Source: Oxalobacteraceae bacterium (lineage in GTDB: Bacteria; Pseudomonadota; Gammaproteobacteria; Burkholderiales; Burkholderiaceae_D). Taken from it: a stretch of DNA of 64,000 nt. This document shows positions 43,603 through 52,278 of this stretch, piece after piece. The position numbers and the translations under genes were made by a program. The notes under the pieces are model-generated. The model worked only from the letters and a program-made list of their open reading frames with translations. It was not told the origin of the DNA and searched no databases. Within the stretch, counting starts at the first letter, position 1. The number at the start of each line of letters is the position of its first letter. The DNA lies in NCBI GenBank assembly GCA_027490725.1, contig JAIXXN010000050.1, positions 1 to 64,000 on the forward strand, given 5' to 3'.

Positions 43603-45309
43603 ATGGCTGAACAAGCAAAACTCCCGCTCGGCAAGCTGCTGATCCAGAAAGGTGTGATCAGCGAGGATCAGCTGCGCATTGCCCTGATCGAGCAGAAACG
43701 CAATAACGAGCCGCTCGGCAAGCTGCTGATCACGCTGGGTTTCGTCACCGAAGCCACGGTGCGCATGGCGCTGTCGGAAAACCTCAACCAGCAGAGTGCC
43801 GACCTGACCAGTCTGGTCGTCGACGCGATCGCCCTGAAGCTGATCCCCAAGGAAGTGGCCAAGCGTTACCGGGTGTTCCCGATCGTCTACGAGCGCGCCA
43901 CCGACAACCTGATTCTGGCCATGTCCGACACTAGCAACATCGTCGCACTCGACCAGATCAGCGCGATGCTGGTGAAAGGCATTACCATCAGCCCGCTGCT
44001 GGTCAATGAATCCGACATCAGCCGCGCCATCGACCAGTTTTACGGCTTCGAACTGTCGATCGACGGCATCCTGCACGAAATCGAAACGGGCGAAGTCAAT
44101 TACGCCAGTCTCGGCACCACCTCGGACGAATACAGCCAGCCGATGGTGCGCCTGATCGACGCGATTCTGGCCGACGCGGTACAGAATGGCGCGTCCGACC
44201 TGCACTTCGAGCCCGAACAGTCGTTCCTGCGCATCCGCTACCGCATCGACGGCATCCTGCGCCAGATCCGCAGCCTGCACAAATCCTACTGGCCCGCCAT
44301 GGCGGTGCGCCTGAAGGTGATCTCGAATATGAATATTGCCGAGACCCGCGCGCCGCAGGATGGCCGTATCTCGATCAAGTTCTCCGGTCGCCAGATCGAC
44401 TTCCGCGCTTCCGCGCAACCGACCACACATGGCGAAAACTTCGTGCTACGCGTGCTGGACCGCCAGAAAGGCATCGTGCCGCTGGACGGACTGGGGCTGG
44501 GCGAGGCCGAACTCGATCTGCTGAAACTGATGATCGCACGTCCCGATGGCGTGATTCTGGTGACCGGCCCGACCGGCTCGGGCAAAACCACCACCCTGTA
44601 CTCGATCCTCAACCACATCAACACGGAAAGCGTCAACATCATGACGCTGGAAGATCCGGTCGAGTATCCGATGAATATGATCCGTCAGACTTCGGTCAAC
44701 GAGTCGGCCAAGATGGGTTTTGCCGAAGGCATACGCTCGATGATGCGGCAGGATCCGGACATCATTTTGGTGGGCGAAATCCGCGACAAGGAAACCGCCG
44801 AAATGGCCTTCGCCGCGGCCATGACGGGCCATCAGGTGTACTCCACCCTGCATACCAACTCGGCGATCGGCTCCGTGTCGCGCCTGCTCGACATCGGCAT
44901 CGTGCCCGACATCATGGCCGGCAACATCATCGGCATCGTGGCGCAGCGGCTGGTACGCAAGCTGTGCCCCCACTGCCGCGCGCCGCACCAGGCCGATGAA
45001 GTGGAGCGCCGTCTGCTCGACCTGCCCGAAAGCGCTGCTGCGCAGACTCTGTACCACGCGGTGGGCTGCAGCCATTGTGCCCATCAGGGTTACAAGGGCC
45101 GCATCGCCATCATGGAATTGCTAAAAATGACGCCGCAACTGGACGAACTGGTGGCACGGCGTGCCTCCAGCCGCGAGCTGAAAAACGCCGCCAATGCGGC
45201 CGGATTCCACAGCCTGATCGACGACGGCCTGCGCCGCGTGCTCGATGGTGTGACCACGCTCGAAGAAGTGGCACGCGTCGTCGACCTGACCGAGCGTCTG
45301 AGCCGATGA
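43603..45309 (+). CDS. GspE/PilB-type assembly ATPase with altered MshEN domain (second pilus locus)
   Basis: This 568-residue assembly ATPase has an N-terminal MshEN-like domain with PLGKLLIQKGVISEDQ and PLGKLLITLGFVTEAT, both with P where MshE has R or K. The core shows Walker A GPTGSGKT (K328), Walker B DPDIILVGEIRDKETAEMA, YSTLHTNSAIG and two CxxC pairs (CPHC, CSHC). It has the same length as MshE (36468-38174) but is diverged. The protein powers assembly of the second system. No retraction ATPase (PilT type) is encoded in the window. Its TGA stop overlaps the next start. Confidence 0.92.
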   Translation: MAEQAKLPLGKLLIQKGVISEDQLRIALIEQKRNNEPLGKLLITLGFVTEATVRMALSENLNQQSADLTSLVVDAIALKLIPKEVAKRYRVFPIVYERATDNLILAMSDTSNIVALDQISAMLVKGITISPLLVNESDISRAIDQFYGFELSIDGILHEIETGEVNYASLGTTSDEYSQPMVRLIDAILADAVQNGASDLHFEPEQSFLRIRYRIDGILRQIRSLHKSYWPAMAVRLKVISNMNIAETRAPQDGRISIKFSGRQIDFRASAQPTTHGENFVLRVLDRQKGIVPLDGLGLGEAELDLLKLMIARPDGVILVTGPTGSGKTTTLYSILNHINTESVNIMTLEDPVEYPMNMIRQTSVNESAKMGFAEGIRSMMRQDPDIILVGEIRDKETAEMAFAAAMTGHQVYSTLHTNSAIGSVSRLLDIGIVPDIMAGNIIGIVAQRLVRKLCPHCRAPHQADEVERRLLDLPESAAAQTLYHAVGCSHCAHQGYKGRIAIMELLKMTPQLDELVARRASSRELKNAANAAGFHSLIDDGLRRVLDGVTTLEEVARVVDLTERLSR

Positions 45310-46508
45310 CCCAGTTCTACTACCGCGCCATGGACGCGTCCGGCCATATCCAGCCCGGCAATATGGACGCTGCCAACGAGCCTGATCTGGAACTGCGTTT
45401 GCACCGCATGGGACTCGATCTGATCGATTGCCGCGCCTCGCGCACCCGGGTAGTGGCGCTGAAACGCCTGATCACCCGTCACGACCTGATCAATTTCTGC
45501 TTCCACATGGAGCAGTTGACGGGCGCCGGCGTGCCCATCCTCGAAGGCTTGAACGACCTGCGCGACAGCATCGATCACCCGCGCTTTCGCGAAATGATTA
45601 CCGGCCTGATCGAAAACATCGAAGGTGGCCAGCAACTCTCGGCAGCACTGGCCGCCTATCCGGAAGTGTTCGACCTGACGTTTACCAGCCTGATCACGGC
45701 GGGGGAACAGAGCGGCAAGCTGGCCGAAGTGTTCAAGAATCTGTCGGATAGCCTGAAGTGGCAGGACGAACTGGCCTCGCAAACCAAGAAAATCGTCATG
45801 TATCCGGCCGCCGTGGGCAGCTTCGTAATCGGCGTGACCTTCTTCCTGATGATCTATCTGGTGCCGCAGCTGACTTCCTTCGTGAAAAACATGGGCAACA
45901 CCCTGCCCCTGCACACCAAGGCGCTGATCTGGCTGTCGAATCTGTTCATCAACTACTGGTACCTGCTGGTCGGTCTGCCGCTGGCAGGCTGGTTCGGCGC
46001 GCGTGCCTGGCTGGCCCATAGCGAGCAGGCGCGCTTCCGCGCCGACGGCCTGAAGCTGCGCATCTGGCTGATCGGCCCGGTACTCCACAAAATCATTCTG
46101 GCGCGCTTCGCCACCTTCTTTGCGATGATGTATGCCTCCGGGATTACCATCCTCGAGTGCATCCACCTGTCGGAAGGCATCGTCGGTAACCGGGTAATTG
46201 CAGCCGGTCTGCGCCGGGTCGCCCAGCTCATTTCCGAAGGCCATGGCATAACCGCCGCTTTCCAGCAAACCGGCATCTTCCCGCCGCTGGTGATCCGCAT
46301 GCTGAAAGTGGGCGAAGCCACCGGCGCGCTAGACGGCGCACTGCGCAACGTCAGCTACTTCTACAACCGCGAGGTCAAGGAGATGATCGAGAAGGTGCAA
46401 TCGATGATAGAACCGGCCATGACGGTGATTCTGGGCATACTGGTGGGCTGGATCATGCTGTCCGTGATGGGCCCGATTTACGACACGATCAGCAAGATCC
46501 GAACCTGA
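45306..46508 (+). CDS. GspF/PilC-type platform protein (second pilus locus)
   Basis: This 400-residue T2SF-family inner-membrane protein has two repeated domains (FHMEQLTGAGVPILEGLNDLRDSIDHPRFREMITGLIENIEGG and FFAMMYASGITILECIHLSEGIVGNRVI). Hydrophobic helices lie near residues 170-195 and 215-240, with a C-terminal one (MTVILGILVGWIMLSVMGPIYD). The ATG at 45306 forms an ATGA overlap with the ATPase gene; the longer open frame upstream is a different reading of gspE. It would anchor the ATPase and rotate or pull pilins into the fibre. Confidence 0.92.
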   Translation: MTQFYYRAMDASGHIQPGNMDAANEPDLELRLHRMGLDLIDCRASRTRVVALKRLITRHDLINFCFHMEQLTGAGVPILEGLNDLRDSIDHPRFREMITGLIENIEGGQQLSAALAAYPEVFDLTFTSLITAGEQSGKLAEVFKNLSDSLKWQDELASQTKKIVMYPAAVGSFVIGVTFFLMIYLVPQLTSFVKNMGNTLPLHTKALIWLSNLFINYWYLLVGLPLAGWFGARAWLAHSEQARFRADGLKLRIWLIGPVLHKIILARFATFFAMMYASGITILECIHLSEGIVGNRVIAAGLRRVAQLISEGHGITAAFQQTGIFPPLVIRMLKVGEATGALDGALRNVSYFYNREVKEMIEKVQSMIEPAMTVILGILVGWIMLSVMGPIYDTISKIRT

Positions 46509-46520
46509 GGCTGACGTGCC

Positions 46521-48101
46521 ATGAACAAACACCTTTTCTATCTGAGCAACGACCAGCTGTTCGCCTACCAGTGGCAGAACGGCCAGCTGTCGGGCGGCAC
46601 GGTCTTTCACAACGAAGCGGACGGCATCGAACGCTTTATGGACTATCTGGACAGCCAGCCGGTAATGCCGGCGCTGCTGCTGGCTGACCTGATCGAAGAA
46701 GACTTCCAGCGCATCAACGTGCCCCATGTGGCCGGCCCCGGTGGCCGCAAACTGCTGCAGCGCCGCTTGCTGCAGCAGTATCGCGAAACACCGTACCGCT
46801 ATGTTGAAGTCCAGGGCCGGCTGGCCGAAGGGCGCCGCGACGACAGCGTACTGCTGGCGGCACTGACCAACCCGGGCGCCGTGCTGCCGTGGGTGGAGGC
46901 GCTCGACCGGCTGCAGGTGCCGCTGGCGGGACTCTACTCAACCACCCTGTTGAGCTCGATTCTGGTGCGCAAGCTGGCACTGCGCGATGCTCATCTGCTG
47001 CTGCTGACGGAGCAATCGGGCGGCTGGCGCCAGAGCTATTTCCAGAATGGCCAGCTGAAGTTTTCTCGCCTGACGGCCGCCATCAACCGCGATGGCCAGC
47101 CCATCAATCTGGGGACGGAAGCCGCCAAAACCCAGCAATTCCTGACCAGCGTACGCCTGATGGGGCGCGGCAATGTGCTGCATGCCGTGGTCGTTGCACC
47201 CGTCACCAGCACGCCGGTACTGGAAAGCCAGTGCGAGGATGGTCCGGAAACCTCATTCCGCTTCCTGTCGCTGAGCCATGTCGCCACCCGGCTGGGCCTG
47301 CGCAGCGCCAACCTGCAGGTCGAGCAACTGGCCACGCAACTGGCCGATCCGATGCTGCTGGCCTTGCTGGCCCGGCAGGATTCGGCCAGCCAGTATCCGC
47401 TTGGCGCGGTACGCCGTCATTACCAGCTGTGGCGCACCCGCCGCGTGCTGTACTGGGGCAGCGCCCTGCTGGCCGGTGCCAGTCTGCTGTGGCTGGGCGC
47501 CAGCCTGTGGCAGGCGCGCGATGCGCGCCAGCACAGCGCCCGTCTGCTGGCCGAGGCTGGCAGCTATGATCAGCGCTACCGTGCCGTGATGGCGGCCATG
47601 CCGCCCAGCGTGGCGAGTACCGCGAATATGCGCGCCGCCGTGAATGTAGAGCGCATGCTGGGCACCCAGGGCCCGTCACCGCTGGACATGGTGCAGATGG
47701 TCAGTGCCGCGCTGGAACAGGCACCGCAGATCCGTCTGCTGCAACTGGACTGGAAAGTAGCGCACAACGACAGCGCCGGCCCGGTTGGCAACGCGCTCAC
47801 GCTGCAGACCGACAGCCGCCAGGCCGCGCCGATTTCCTCGCTGATGCTGGGCATTCCCGGCAAACCGGCCCAGCGGCTGGTGGTGGAAGCCGAGATACTC
47901 GGCGATCAGGATGATTACCGTGGTGCGGTCGACCAGATGAACCGTTTCGCCCAGCAACTAGCCAACAATCCGCGCCTGACAGTGGCGATCGAGAAACCGC
48001 CGCTGGACACCCGCTCGTCCGTCAAACTCAGTGGCAAAGCGGGTCCGGCCGGCGAAGCTACCCATCCCCGCTTTGCCCTTAACCTGATGTGGAAACCATG
48101 A
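46521..48101 (+). CDS. GspL-like (PilM-PilN fused) platform protein (second pilus locus)
   Basis: This 526-residue protein has a large cytoplasmic N-terminal part (about 1-305) with the strand/turn character of PilM/GspL actin-like folds. One membrane helix lies near residues 308-330 (VLYWGSALLAGASLLWLGASLW), followed by a coiled coil and a periplasmic domain of about 190 residues. Its total length is close to MshI (314) plus the PilN-like protein (221) of the MSHA locus, so it looks like their functional fusion, as in GspL of type II secretion. No close family name can be claimed from sequence alone. It overlaps the PilO-like gene by four bases. Confidence 0.72.
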   Translation: MNKHLFYLSNDQLFAYQWQNGQLSGGTVFHNEADGIERFMDYLDSQPVMPALLLADLIEEDFQRINVPHVAGPGGRKLLQRRLLQQYRETPYRYVEVQGRLAEGRRDDSVLLAALTNPGAVLPWVEALDRLQVPLAGLYSTTLLSSILVRKLALRDAHLLLLTEQSGGWRQSYFQNGQLKFSRLTAAINRDGQPINLGTEAAKTQQFLTSVRLMGRGNVLHAVVVAPVTSTPVLESQCEDGPETSFRFLSLSHVATRLGLRSANLQVEQLATQLADPMLLALLARQDSASQYPLGAVRRHYQLWRTRRVLYWGSALLAGASLLWLGASLWQARDARQHSARLLAEAGSYDQRYRAVMAAMPPSVASTANMRAAVNVERMLGTQGPSPLDMVQMVSAALEQAPQIRLLQLDWKVAHNDSAGPVGNALTLQTDSRQAAPISSLMLGIPGKPAQRLVVEAEILGDQDDYRGAVDQMNRFAQQLANNPRLTVAIEKPPLDTRSSVKLSGKAGPAGEATHPRFALNLMWKP

Positions 48102-48814
48102 GCAGCTTATCCAACGGTGCGCAACGCGCGAACGGCGGCAAAGCGGCGCCGGCGCGCCTGATCGCGCTGCCTTACTGGCTGGCCGAGTTCGCCCGCATCC
48201 GCACGGCGGTGCTGACGGCACTGGGCTGCATCGTCGTCAGCCTGACGGCACTGCTGCTGGCAGTGATGCAACTGGGCGATGCCGAAGAACGCCTGCAGCA
48301 GAGCCAGCGCACGCGCGACGCCGCGTACACCCGCTATGCCCACGTGGACAATGAAAAACGCGATATCCGCAATTTCCAGCCGCGCTATATCGAACTGCGG
48401 GCGCGCGGACTGATCGGCGCCGAGAAACGCCTGGAATGGGTGGATGCGATCCGCCAGGTACAGGAGCAGCGCCGCTTGCTCCCCCTCAGCTATGAGGTCG
48501 AACCGCAACAGAACGTGCAACTGAGCTCCGCGCTCGATCTGGGCGACTACCAGTTGCAAGGCAGCCGCATGCGCCTGCATATGGATTTGCTGCACGAAAT
48601 GGATCTGTTCAATTTCCTCGCCGACCTGCACCAGCGCAGCTTCTTTGCCGTGCAGGACTGCACCATCAAGCGGCTCGGCCGCGCGGTCGGCGCACAAGGC
48701 GGCCCAACGCTGGGCGCCGACTGCACCCTCAACTGGGTCACGCTGGGCAACCCCGCAAAACTGGCCGCCACCGCCGCAGTCGCCGCTAGCAGTCCCGGCA
48801 AGGAGCAACCATGA
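48098..48814 (+). CDS. PilO/GspM-like bitopic membrane protein (second pilus locus)
   Basis: This 238-residue protein has one membrane helix near residues 38-60 (TAVLTALGCIVVSLTALLLAVM). A coiled coil follows (DAEERLQQSQRTRDAAYTRYAHVDNEKRDIRNF), then a periplasmic domain (LSYEVEPQQNVQLSSALDLGDYQLQGSRMRLHMDLLHEMDLFNFLADLHQRS) of ferredoxin-like type. The ATG at 48098 is used (ATGA overlap with the GspL-like stop); the frame opens nine bases earlier. It corresponds to MshJ in the neighbouring locus. Confidence 0.78.
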   Translation: MSSLSNGAQRANGGKAAPARLIALPYWLAEFARIRTAVLTALGCIVVSLTALLLAVMQLGDAEERLQQSQRTRDAAYTRYAHVDNEKRDIRNFQPRYIELRARGLIGAEKRLEWVDAIRQVQEQRRLLPLSYEVEPQQNVQLSSALDLGDYQLQGSRMRLHMDLLHEMDLFNFLADLHQRSFFAVQDCTIKRLGRAVGAQGGPTLGADCTLNWVTLGNPAKLAATAAVAASSPGKEQP

Positions 48815-49278
48815 TGCGCGCCCCACTGCTCCGGACACTGCTCGCGCTACTGGTGCTGGCACTGCCGGCCATGGCGCCAGCCCAGACCCAGCTGGGCCGG
48901 CTGTTTGCTAGCCCGGCCGAGCGCGAAGCCATGGAAGCCCAGCGTGGCGCCAGTAGCGGCCCGAGTGCCGTGAATATGCCGCAGTCCGCCGAACCAACGC
49001 CGCCGGTCGACCCGAATCTGCCGCCCGCCGGTGCACCGGCCACCGCCGTCGCTGCCGAGCCCACCATGCTGGTCCTGAGCGGCACCCTGCGCAGCAGCTC
49101 CGGGCGCAGCACCGTCTGGCTCAACGATCAGCCCCAGCATGATGCGCAGAACCCTTACAGCCGTCCCGGCAAAAGCGCCGTGACGGTCACCCTGCCGTCC
49201 GGCAAACGGGTAAAGCTCAAAGCGGGCCAGCGCTACGATCTGGCCAGCGGACAGGTGAAGGATATCAATGAACCCTGA
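48811..49278 (+). CDS. Small exported MshK/PilP-like protein (second pilus locus)
   Basis: This 155-residue protein has a signal peptide (LLRTLLALLVLALPAMAPAQ), the motif QLGRLFASPAEREAME, a Pro/Ala-rich linker and a short beta domain (MLVLSGTLRSSSGRSTVWLNDQPQ; VTLPSGKRVKLKAGQRYDL). It is placed like MshK/PilP, where it would link the inner platform to the secretin. Sequence similarity to MshK is only by layout. It overlaps the PilO-like gene by four bases and the next pseudopilin by 11. Confidence 0.7.
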   Translation: MMRAPLLRTLLALLVLALPAMAPAQTQLGRLFASPAEREAMEAQRGASSGPSAVNMPQSAEPTPPVDPNLPPAGAPATAVAAEPTMLVLSGTLRSSSGRSTVWLNDQPQHDAQNPYSRPGKSAVTVTLPSGKRVKLKAGQRYDLASGQVKDINEP

Positions 49279-49993
49279 ACGCACGCTTGCAGCGCGGCAG
49301 CAGCGCTCCCAGCACGGCTTCACGCTGGTGGAAATTGCGATTGTGCTGCTGATCGTCGGCCTGCTCATCGGCGGCATGATCGCCCCGCTGAGTTCCCAGC
49401 TGGACCAGAAAAAAACCACCGATACCCGGCTCGCCATGGACGAAGCGCGCGAAGCCCTGTTCGGCTTTGCACTACGTAATGGCTATCTCCCCTGCCCGGC
49501 CATTTCCGCCAGTAACGGACTGGAAGATCGCACCGGCAGTGCCTGCAACAAGCGTTACGGCCTGCTGCCGTGGGCAACGCTGGGCGTTGGCCGCCTCGAC
49601 GGCTGGAACCGGGTGCTCGGCTACACCGTCACGCCAGCGTTCAGCGACAGCGTGGTGCTGTTCACGCTGAAGACCCCGCGCGACATCACCATCGCCACCC
49701 GCGATGCCAGCGGGCGCTTGCAGCCGCTCACGGAAAGCAATGACATTCCTGCTGCGCTGATCTCGTTCGGCAAGAATGGCTATGGCGCGTTCAGCGACCA
49801 GAACACCCGCCTTGGCGACCTCGGCGCCGGCAATGAGGACGAGAAACTCAATCTGCAGCAAGGTAATGCCCTGATCAGCCGTGACCCGAGCGACGATGTG
49901 CGCGCCAGCGGCGGCACCTTCGACGACATCGTGCTGTGGATCTCGCCCAACATCCTGTACAACCGCATGGTGGCGGCGCAGCGCCTGCCTTAA
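49268..49993 (+). CDS. Prepilin-like minor pilin/pseudopilin (second pilus locus)
   Basis: This 241-residue prepilin has cleavage after G17 and mature start FTLVEIAIVLLIVGLLIGGMIAPLSSQLDQKKTTDTRLAMDEAREALFGFAL. It has glutamate at position 5 and two cysteines (LPCPA; SACN) close to one another. The globular part is larger than usual for a pseudopilin and has no known catalytic motif. AAGGA lies upstream of the ATG. The leader is longer than normal (17 residues), as in several MSHA minor pilins. Confidence 0.82.
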   Translation: MNPERTLAARQQRSQHGFTLVEIAIVLLIVGLLIGGMIAPLSSQLDQKKTTDTRLAMDEAREALFGFALRNGYLPCPAISASNGLEDRTGSACNKRYGLLPWATLGVGRLDGWNRVLGYTVTPAFSDSVVLFTLKTPRDITIATRDASGRLQPLTESNDIPAALISFGKNGYGAFSDQNTRLGDLGAGNEDEKLNLQQGNALISRDPSDDVRASGGTFDDIVLWISPNILYNRMVAAQRLP

Positions 49994-50002
49994 GATCCCC
50001 CA

Positions 50003-50764
50003 ATGCACGCCAGCCTGACCATCGCCCGCTACACCTTGCTGGAAGCCCTGCGCAGTCGCTGGCTGTGGCTGCTGCTGCTATGTACCCTCGCAGCGCTCGC
50101 GCTGAGTACGCTGCTCGACGCGCTGGCCCTCACCGAGAGTCGCCAGTTACAAGTAGCCGTGCTGGCAGCCGTGCTGCGGGGTAGCAGTGTGTTTCTGGTG
50201 CTGATCTTCGTGCTCGGCAGCATGTCCCGCGAAGCCAGCGACAAGGGCCTGCAACTGCTGCTGGCACAGGCGTATTCGCGCGCCGTCTATCTGGCCGGAA
50301 AACTGCTTGCCTATGCGGCACTGGCACTGCTGCCAGCCCTGCTGTTCGGCAGCCTGGCCGCGCTGGCCGCGCCAGCGGCACAGGCTGCGCTGTGGGCACT
50401 CGGCTTGCTCTGCGAATGCTGGATCATGGCCGCGTTTGCCGTCCTGTGCATGCTCAGTTTGCAGCAATTGCCGGCCGCACTGGCGCTCTGCAGCGGTTTC
50501 TACCTGCTGGCACGCAGCATCGACACCTTGCAACTACTGGGCCACGGCGCACAAACGCAAGCGGCCAGCAGCGCCGTGGTTGCCCGGCTGATCGATCTGC
50601 TGGCCCTGCTCCTGCCCCATCTGGACCGCTACCCCCGCAGCGAATGGCTGGTGTATCACACCGGCACGCTCGGCGATCTGGCCGGACTACTGATCCAGAC
50701 CGCCATATTTCTCCTGCTACTGGTGCTGGCCGCGCTGGTCGATCTGTACCGCAAGCGGCTCTGA
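50003..50764 (+). CDS. ABC-2 type transporter permease of the second pilus locus
   Basis: This 253-residue polytopic membrane protein has about six hydrophobic helices (SRWLWLLLLCTLAALALSTLL, GSSVFLVLIFVLGSM and more, ending FLLLLVLAALVDLYRKRL). It has no other domain and is of the NosY/ABC-2 permease layout. It lies directly after the pseudopilin gene and before a TPR-like gene. The ATPase at 38343-39059 is its likely partner, although the two genes are separated by nine genes. In Myxococcus xanthus the pil cluster has an ABC transporter (PilH/PilI) needed for pili; by position this is a comparable component. Confidence 0.78.
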   Translation: MHASLTIARYTLLEALRSRWLWLLLLCTLAALALSTLLDALALTESRQLQVAVLAAVLRGSSVFLVLIFVLGSMSREASDKGLQLLLAQAYSRAVYLAGKLLAYAALALLPALLFGSLAALAAPAAQAALWALGLLCECWIMAAFAVLCMLSLQQLPAALALCSGFYLLARSIDTLQLLGHGAQTQAASSAVVARLIDLLALLLPHLDRYPRSEWLVYHTGTLGDLAGLLIQTAIFLLLLVLAALVDLYRKRL

Positions 50765-50767
50765 GCC

Positions 50768-51547
50768 ATGACGCTGCCCCTGCCTCCCGACGCTGGCCGG
50801 TCCGCCAGTTCCAGCCAGCAGCACGACGCTGCCACGCCGCCGCGCCGCCCGCCGGGCCGGATGCCACGCTGGCTCACGCCCTTGTTGCTGCTGGCCGTGC
50901 TGTTACAGGGACTGTGGCAAAGTGTCCAGCCAGCGCCCCGTGCACAGGCCGCCGCACTGCAGCCAGCGCCGCCGCTGGCGCTGCTGCAGCTGGCCAGTCT
51001 GGGCGAGCCGGTAGCGCTGGCCAAAGCCCTCATGCTGTACGTGCAGAGTCACGATGAACAGGCCGCTGTCAGCATCGCCTTTGGCGCCCTCGATTACCCC
51101 AGGGTGCTGAGCTGGCTGCAGGCCAGTCTGGCACTCGATCCGCGCAGCCAGTACCCTTTGCTGGCAGCCAGCCAGGTGTATGCTGCCGTCAGCGACCCCG
51201 TGCGGGCGCGTCTGATGCTCGATTTTGTCTACGATCACTACCGCGCCGACCCGCAGCGGCGCTGGCCATGGCTAGCCCATGCGGCGCTGGTAGCGCGCCA
51301 CCAGTTACACGATATGGCGCTGGCGCGCCGCTATGCCGAAGCCTTGCGCACCCAGGCAGGTGCCGCGCAACTGCCGGCCTGGGCCCGTGAACTGGAAATC
51401 TTTATTGCTGCCGATATGGATCAGGCCGAAAGTGCCCGTACTCTGATCGGCGCCCTGATTGCCAGCGGCCAGATCCGCGACCCGCACGAACTGGCTTTTC
51501 TGGCACAACGACTCGAACAACTCGCACCGCCCCACCCCAAGCGCTAA
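50768..51547 (+). CDS. Membrane-anchored helical-repeat protein of unknown function (second pilus locus)
   Basis: This 259-residue protein has a Pro/Ala-rich cytoplasmic tail, one membrane helix (residues 35-50, LTPLLLLAVLLQGLWQ) and a helical region resembling TPRs (AALKALMLYVQSHDEQAAVSIAFGALDYPRVLSWLQASLALDPRSQYPLLAASQVY is the clearest part). No catalytic motif is visible and it is not recognised from any named family. It lies three bases after the ABC permease gene, so it may be a third part of that transporter. Confidence 0.6.
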   Translation: MTLPLPPDAGRSASSSQQHDAATPPRRPPGRMPRWLTPLLLLAVLLQGLWQSVQPAPRAQAAALQPAPPLALLQLASLGEPVALAKALMLYVQSHDEQAAVSIAFGALDYPRVLSWLQASLALDPRSQYPLLAASQVYAAVSDPVRARLMLDFVYDHYRADPQRRWPWLAHAALVARHQLHDMALARRYAEALRTQAGAAQLPAWARELEIFIAADMDQAESARTLIGALIASGQIRDPHELAFLAQRLEQLAPPHPKR

Positions 51548-51588
51548 CGCTTGCGGTAAGATAACGCCATTCGAAAGAAAGGAAAGCC

Positions 51589-52152
51589 ATGCGCCCACAA
51601 CTTCTGCGTCAACCAGGTTTTACGCTGGTTGAAATTGCCATCGTTCTGGTTATTATCGGATTGCTGCTGGGCGGCGTGCTGAAAGGTCAGAGCCTGATCG
51701 ACAGCGCCCGCGTGAAAAACATCGTCCAGCAATCAACCTCGCTCAGCGCCGCTGTGAATGCCTATCAGGACAAATTCCACGCCCTGCCCGGCGACGACGT
51801 GCAAGGCACCAGCCACGCCCCGGGTGCCACCGGCAACGGCAACGGCGATGGCCAGATCGATGAATACCAGCTGGCACCCCAGCATCTGGCGCTGTCCGGC
51901 TTTATCACCGGTTCCTTTAACGGCAGCACCGATTTCATGACCAGTGCACAGGGCGGTGCGGTCTACCTGTACAACGATGTGGTGGCCGGACGCGGCGGCA
52001 ACGGTGTGCGCCTCGACAATCTGCCAGACAGCTTTGCCGAACAGGTCGACAGCAAGCTCGATGACGGCAAATACAATACCGGCTCGGTCCGCGCCAGCGG
52101 CCCCTACACCAATAACGGCAGCGTCATCCAGCGCACCGCCGTGTTTTTCTAA
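51589..52152 (+). CDS. Major-pilin candidate, prepilin-type (second pilus locus)
   Basis: This 187-residue prepilin has cleavage after G10 and mature start FTLVEIAIVLVIIGLLLGGVLKGQSLIDSARVKNIVQQSTSLSAAVNAYQDKFHALPGDD, with glutamate at position 5. There are no cysteines, so no disulfide-bounded region as in MshA. The VLKGQSLI segment marks a GspG-like/type II-like pilin family. AAAGGAAAGCC stands upstream. It is separated from the gene row by 41 bases and followed by a 126-base gap before the histidine kinase. By position it is probably the main subunit of this system. Confidence 0.82.
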   Translation: MRPQLLRQPGFTLVEIAIVLVIIGLLLGGVLKGQSLIDSARVKNIVQQSTSLSAAVNAYQDKFHALPGDDVQGTSHAPGATGNGNGDGQIDEYQLAPQHLALSGFITGSFNGSTDFMTSAQGGAVYLYNDVVAGRGGNGVRLDNLPDSFAEQVDSKLDDGKYNTGSVRASGPYTNNGSVIQRTAVFF

Positions 52153-52278
52153 GCTTTTTCTGAGCTGTGGTATGGCGGGCGCCTGCGCGGCGTCCGCAGC
52201 AGAAAAACCCTTCCTGAAACAAGCGGGCTCCGCTACTATCAGCAGGCAATACGTTCAGTAGCGCCTCCGGGGTCAGGT

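Noticed and set aside
45075..45305. Upstream extension of the GspF reading frame
   Set aside because: It overlaps the gspE-type gene in another frame; the ATGA overlap at 45306 gives the natural start.
52155..52207. TTTTTCTG and CAGAAAAA arms in the pilin-kinase gap as a terminator
   Set aside because: The arms are 37 bases apart and no T run follows the second arm, so it is not a convincing terminator.
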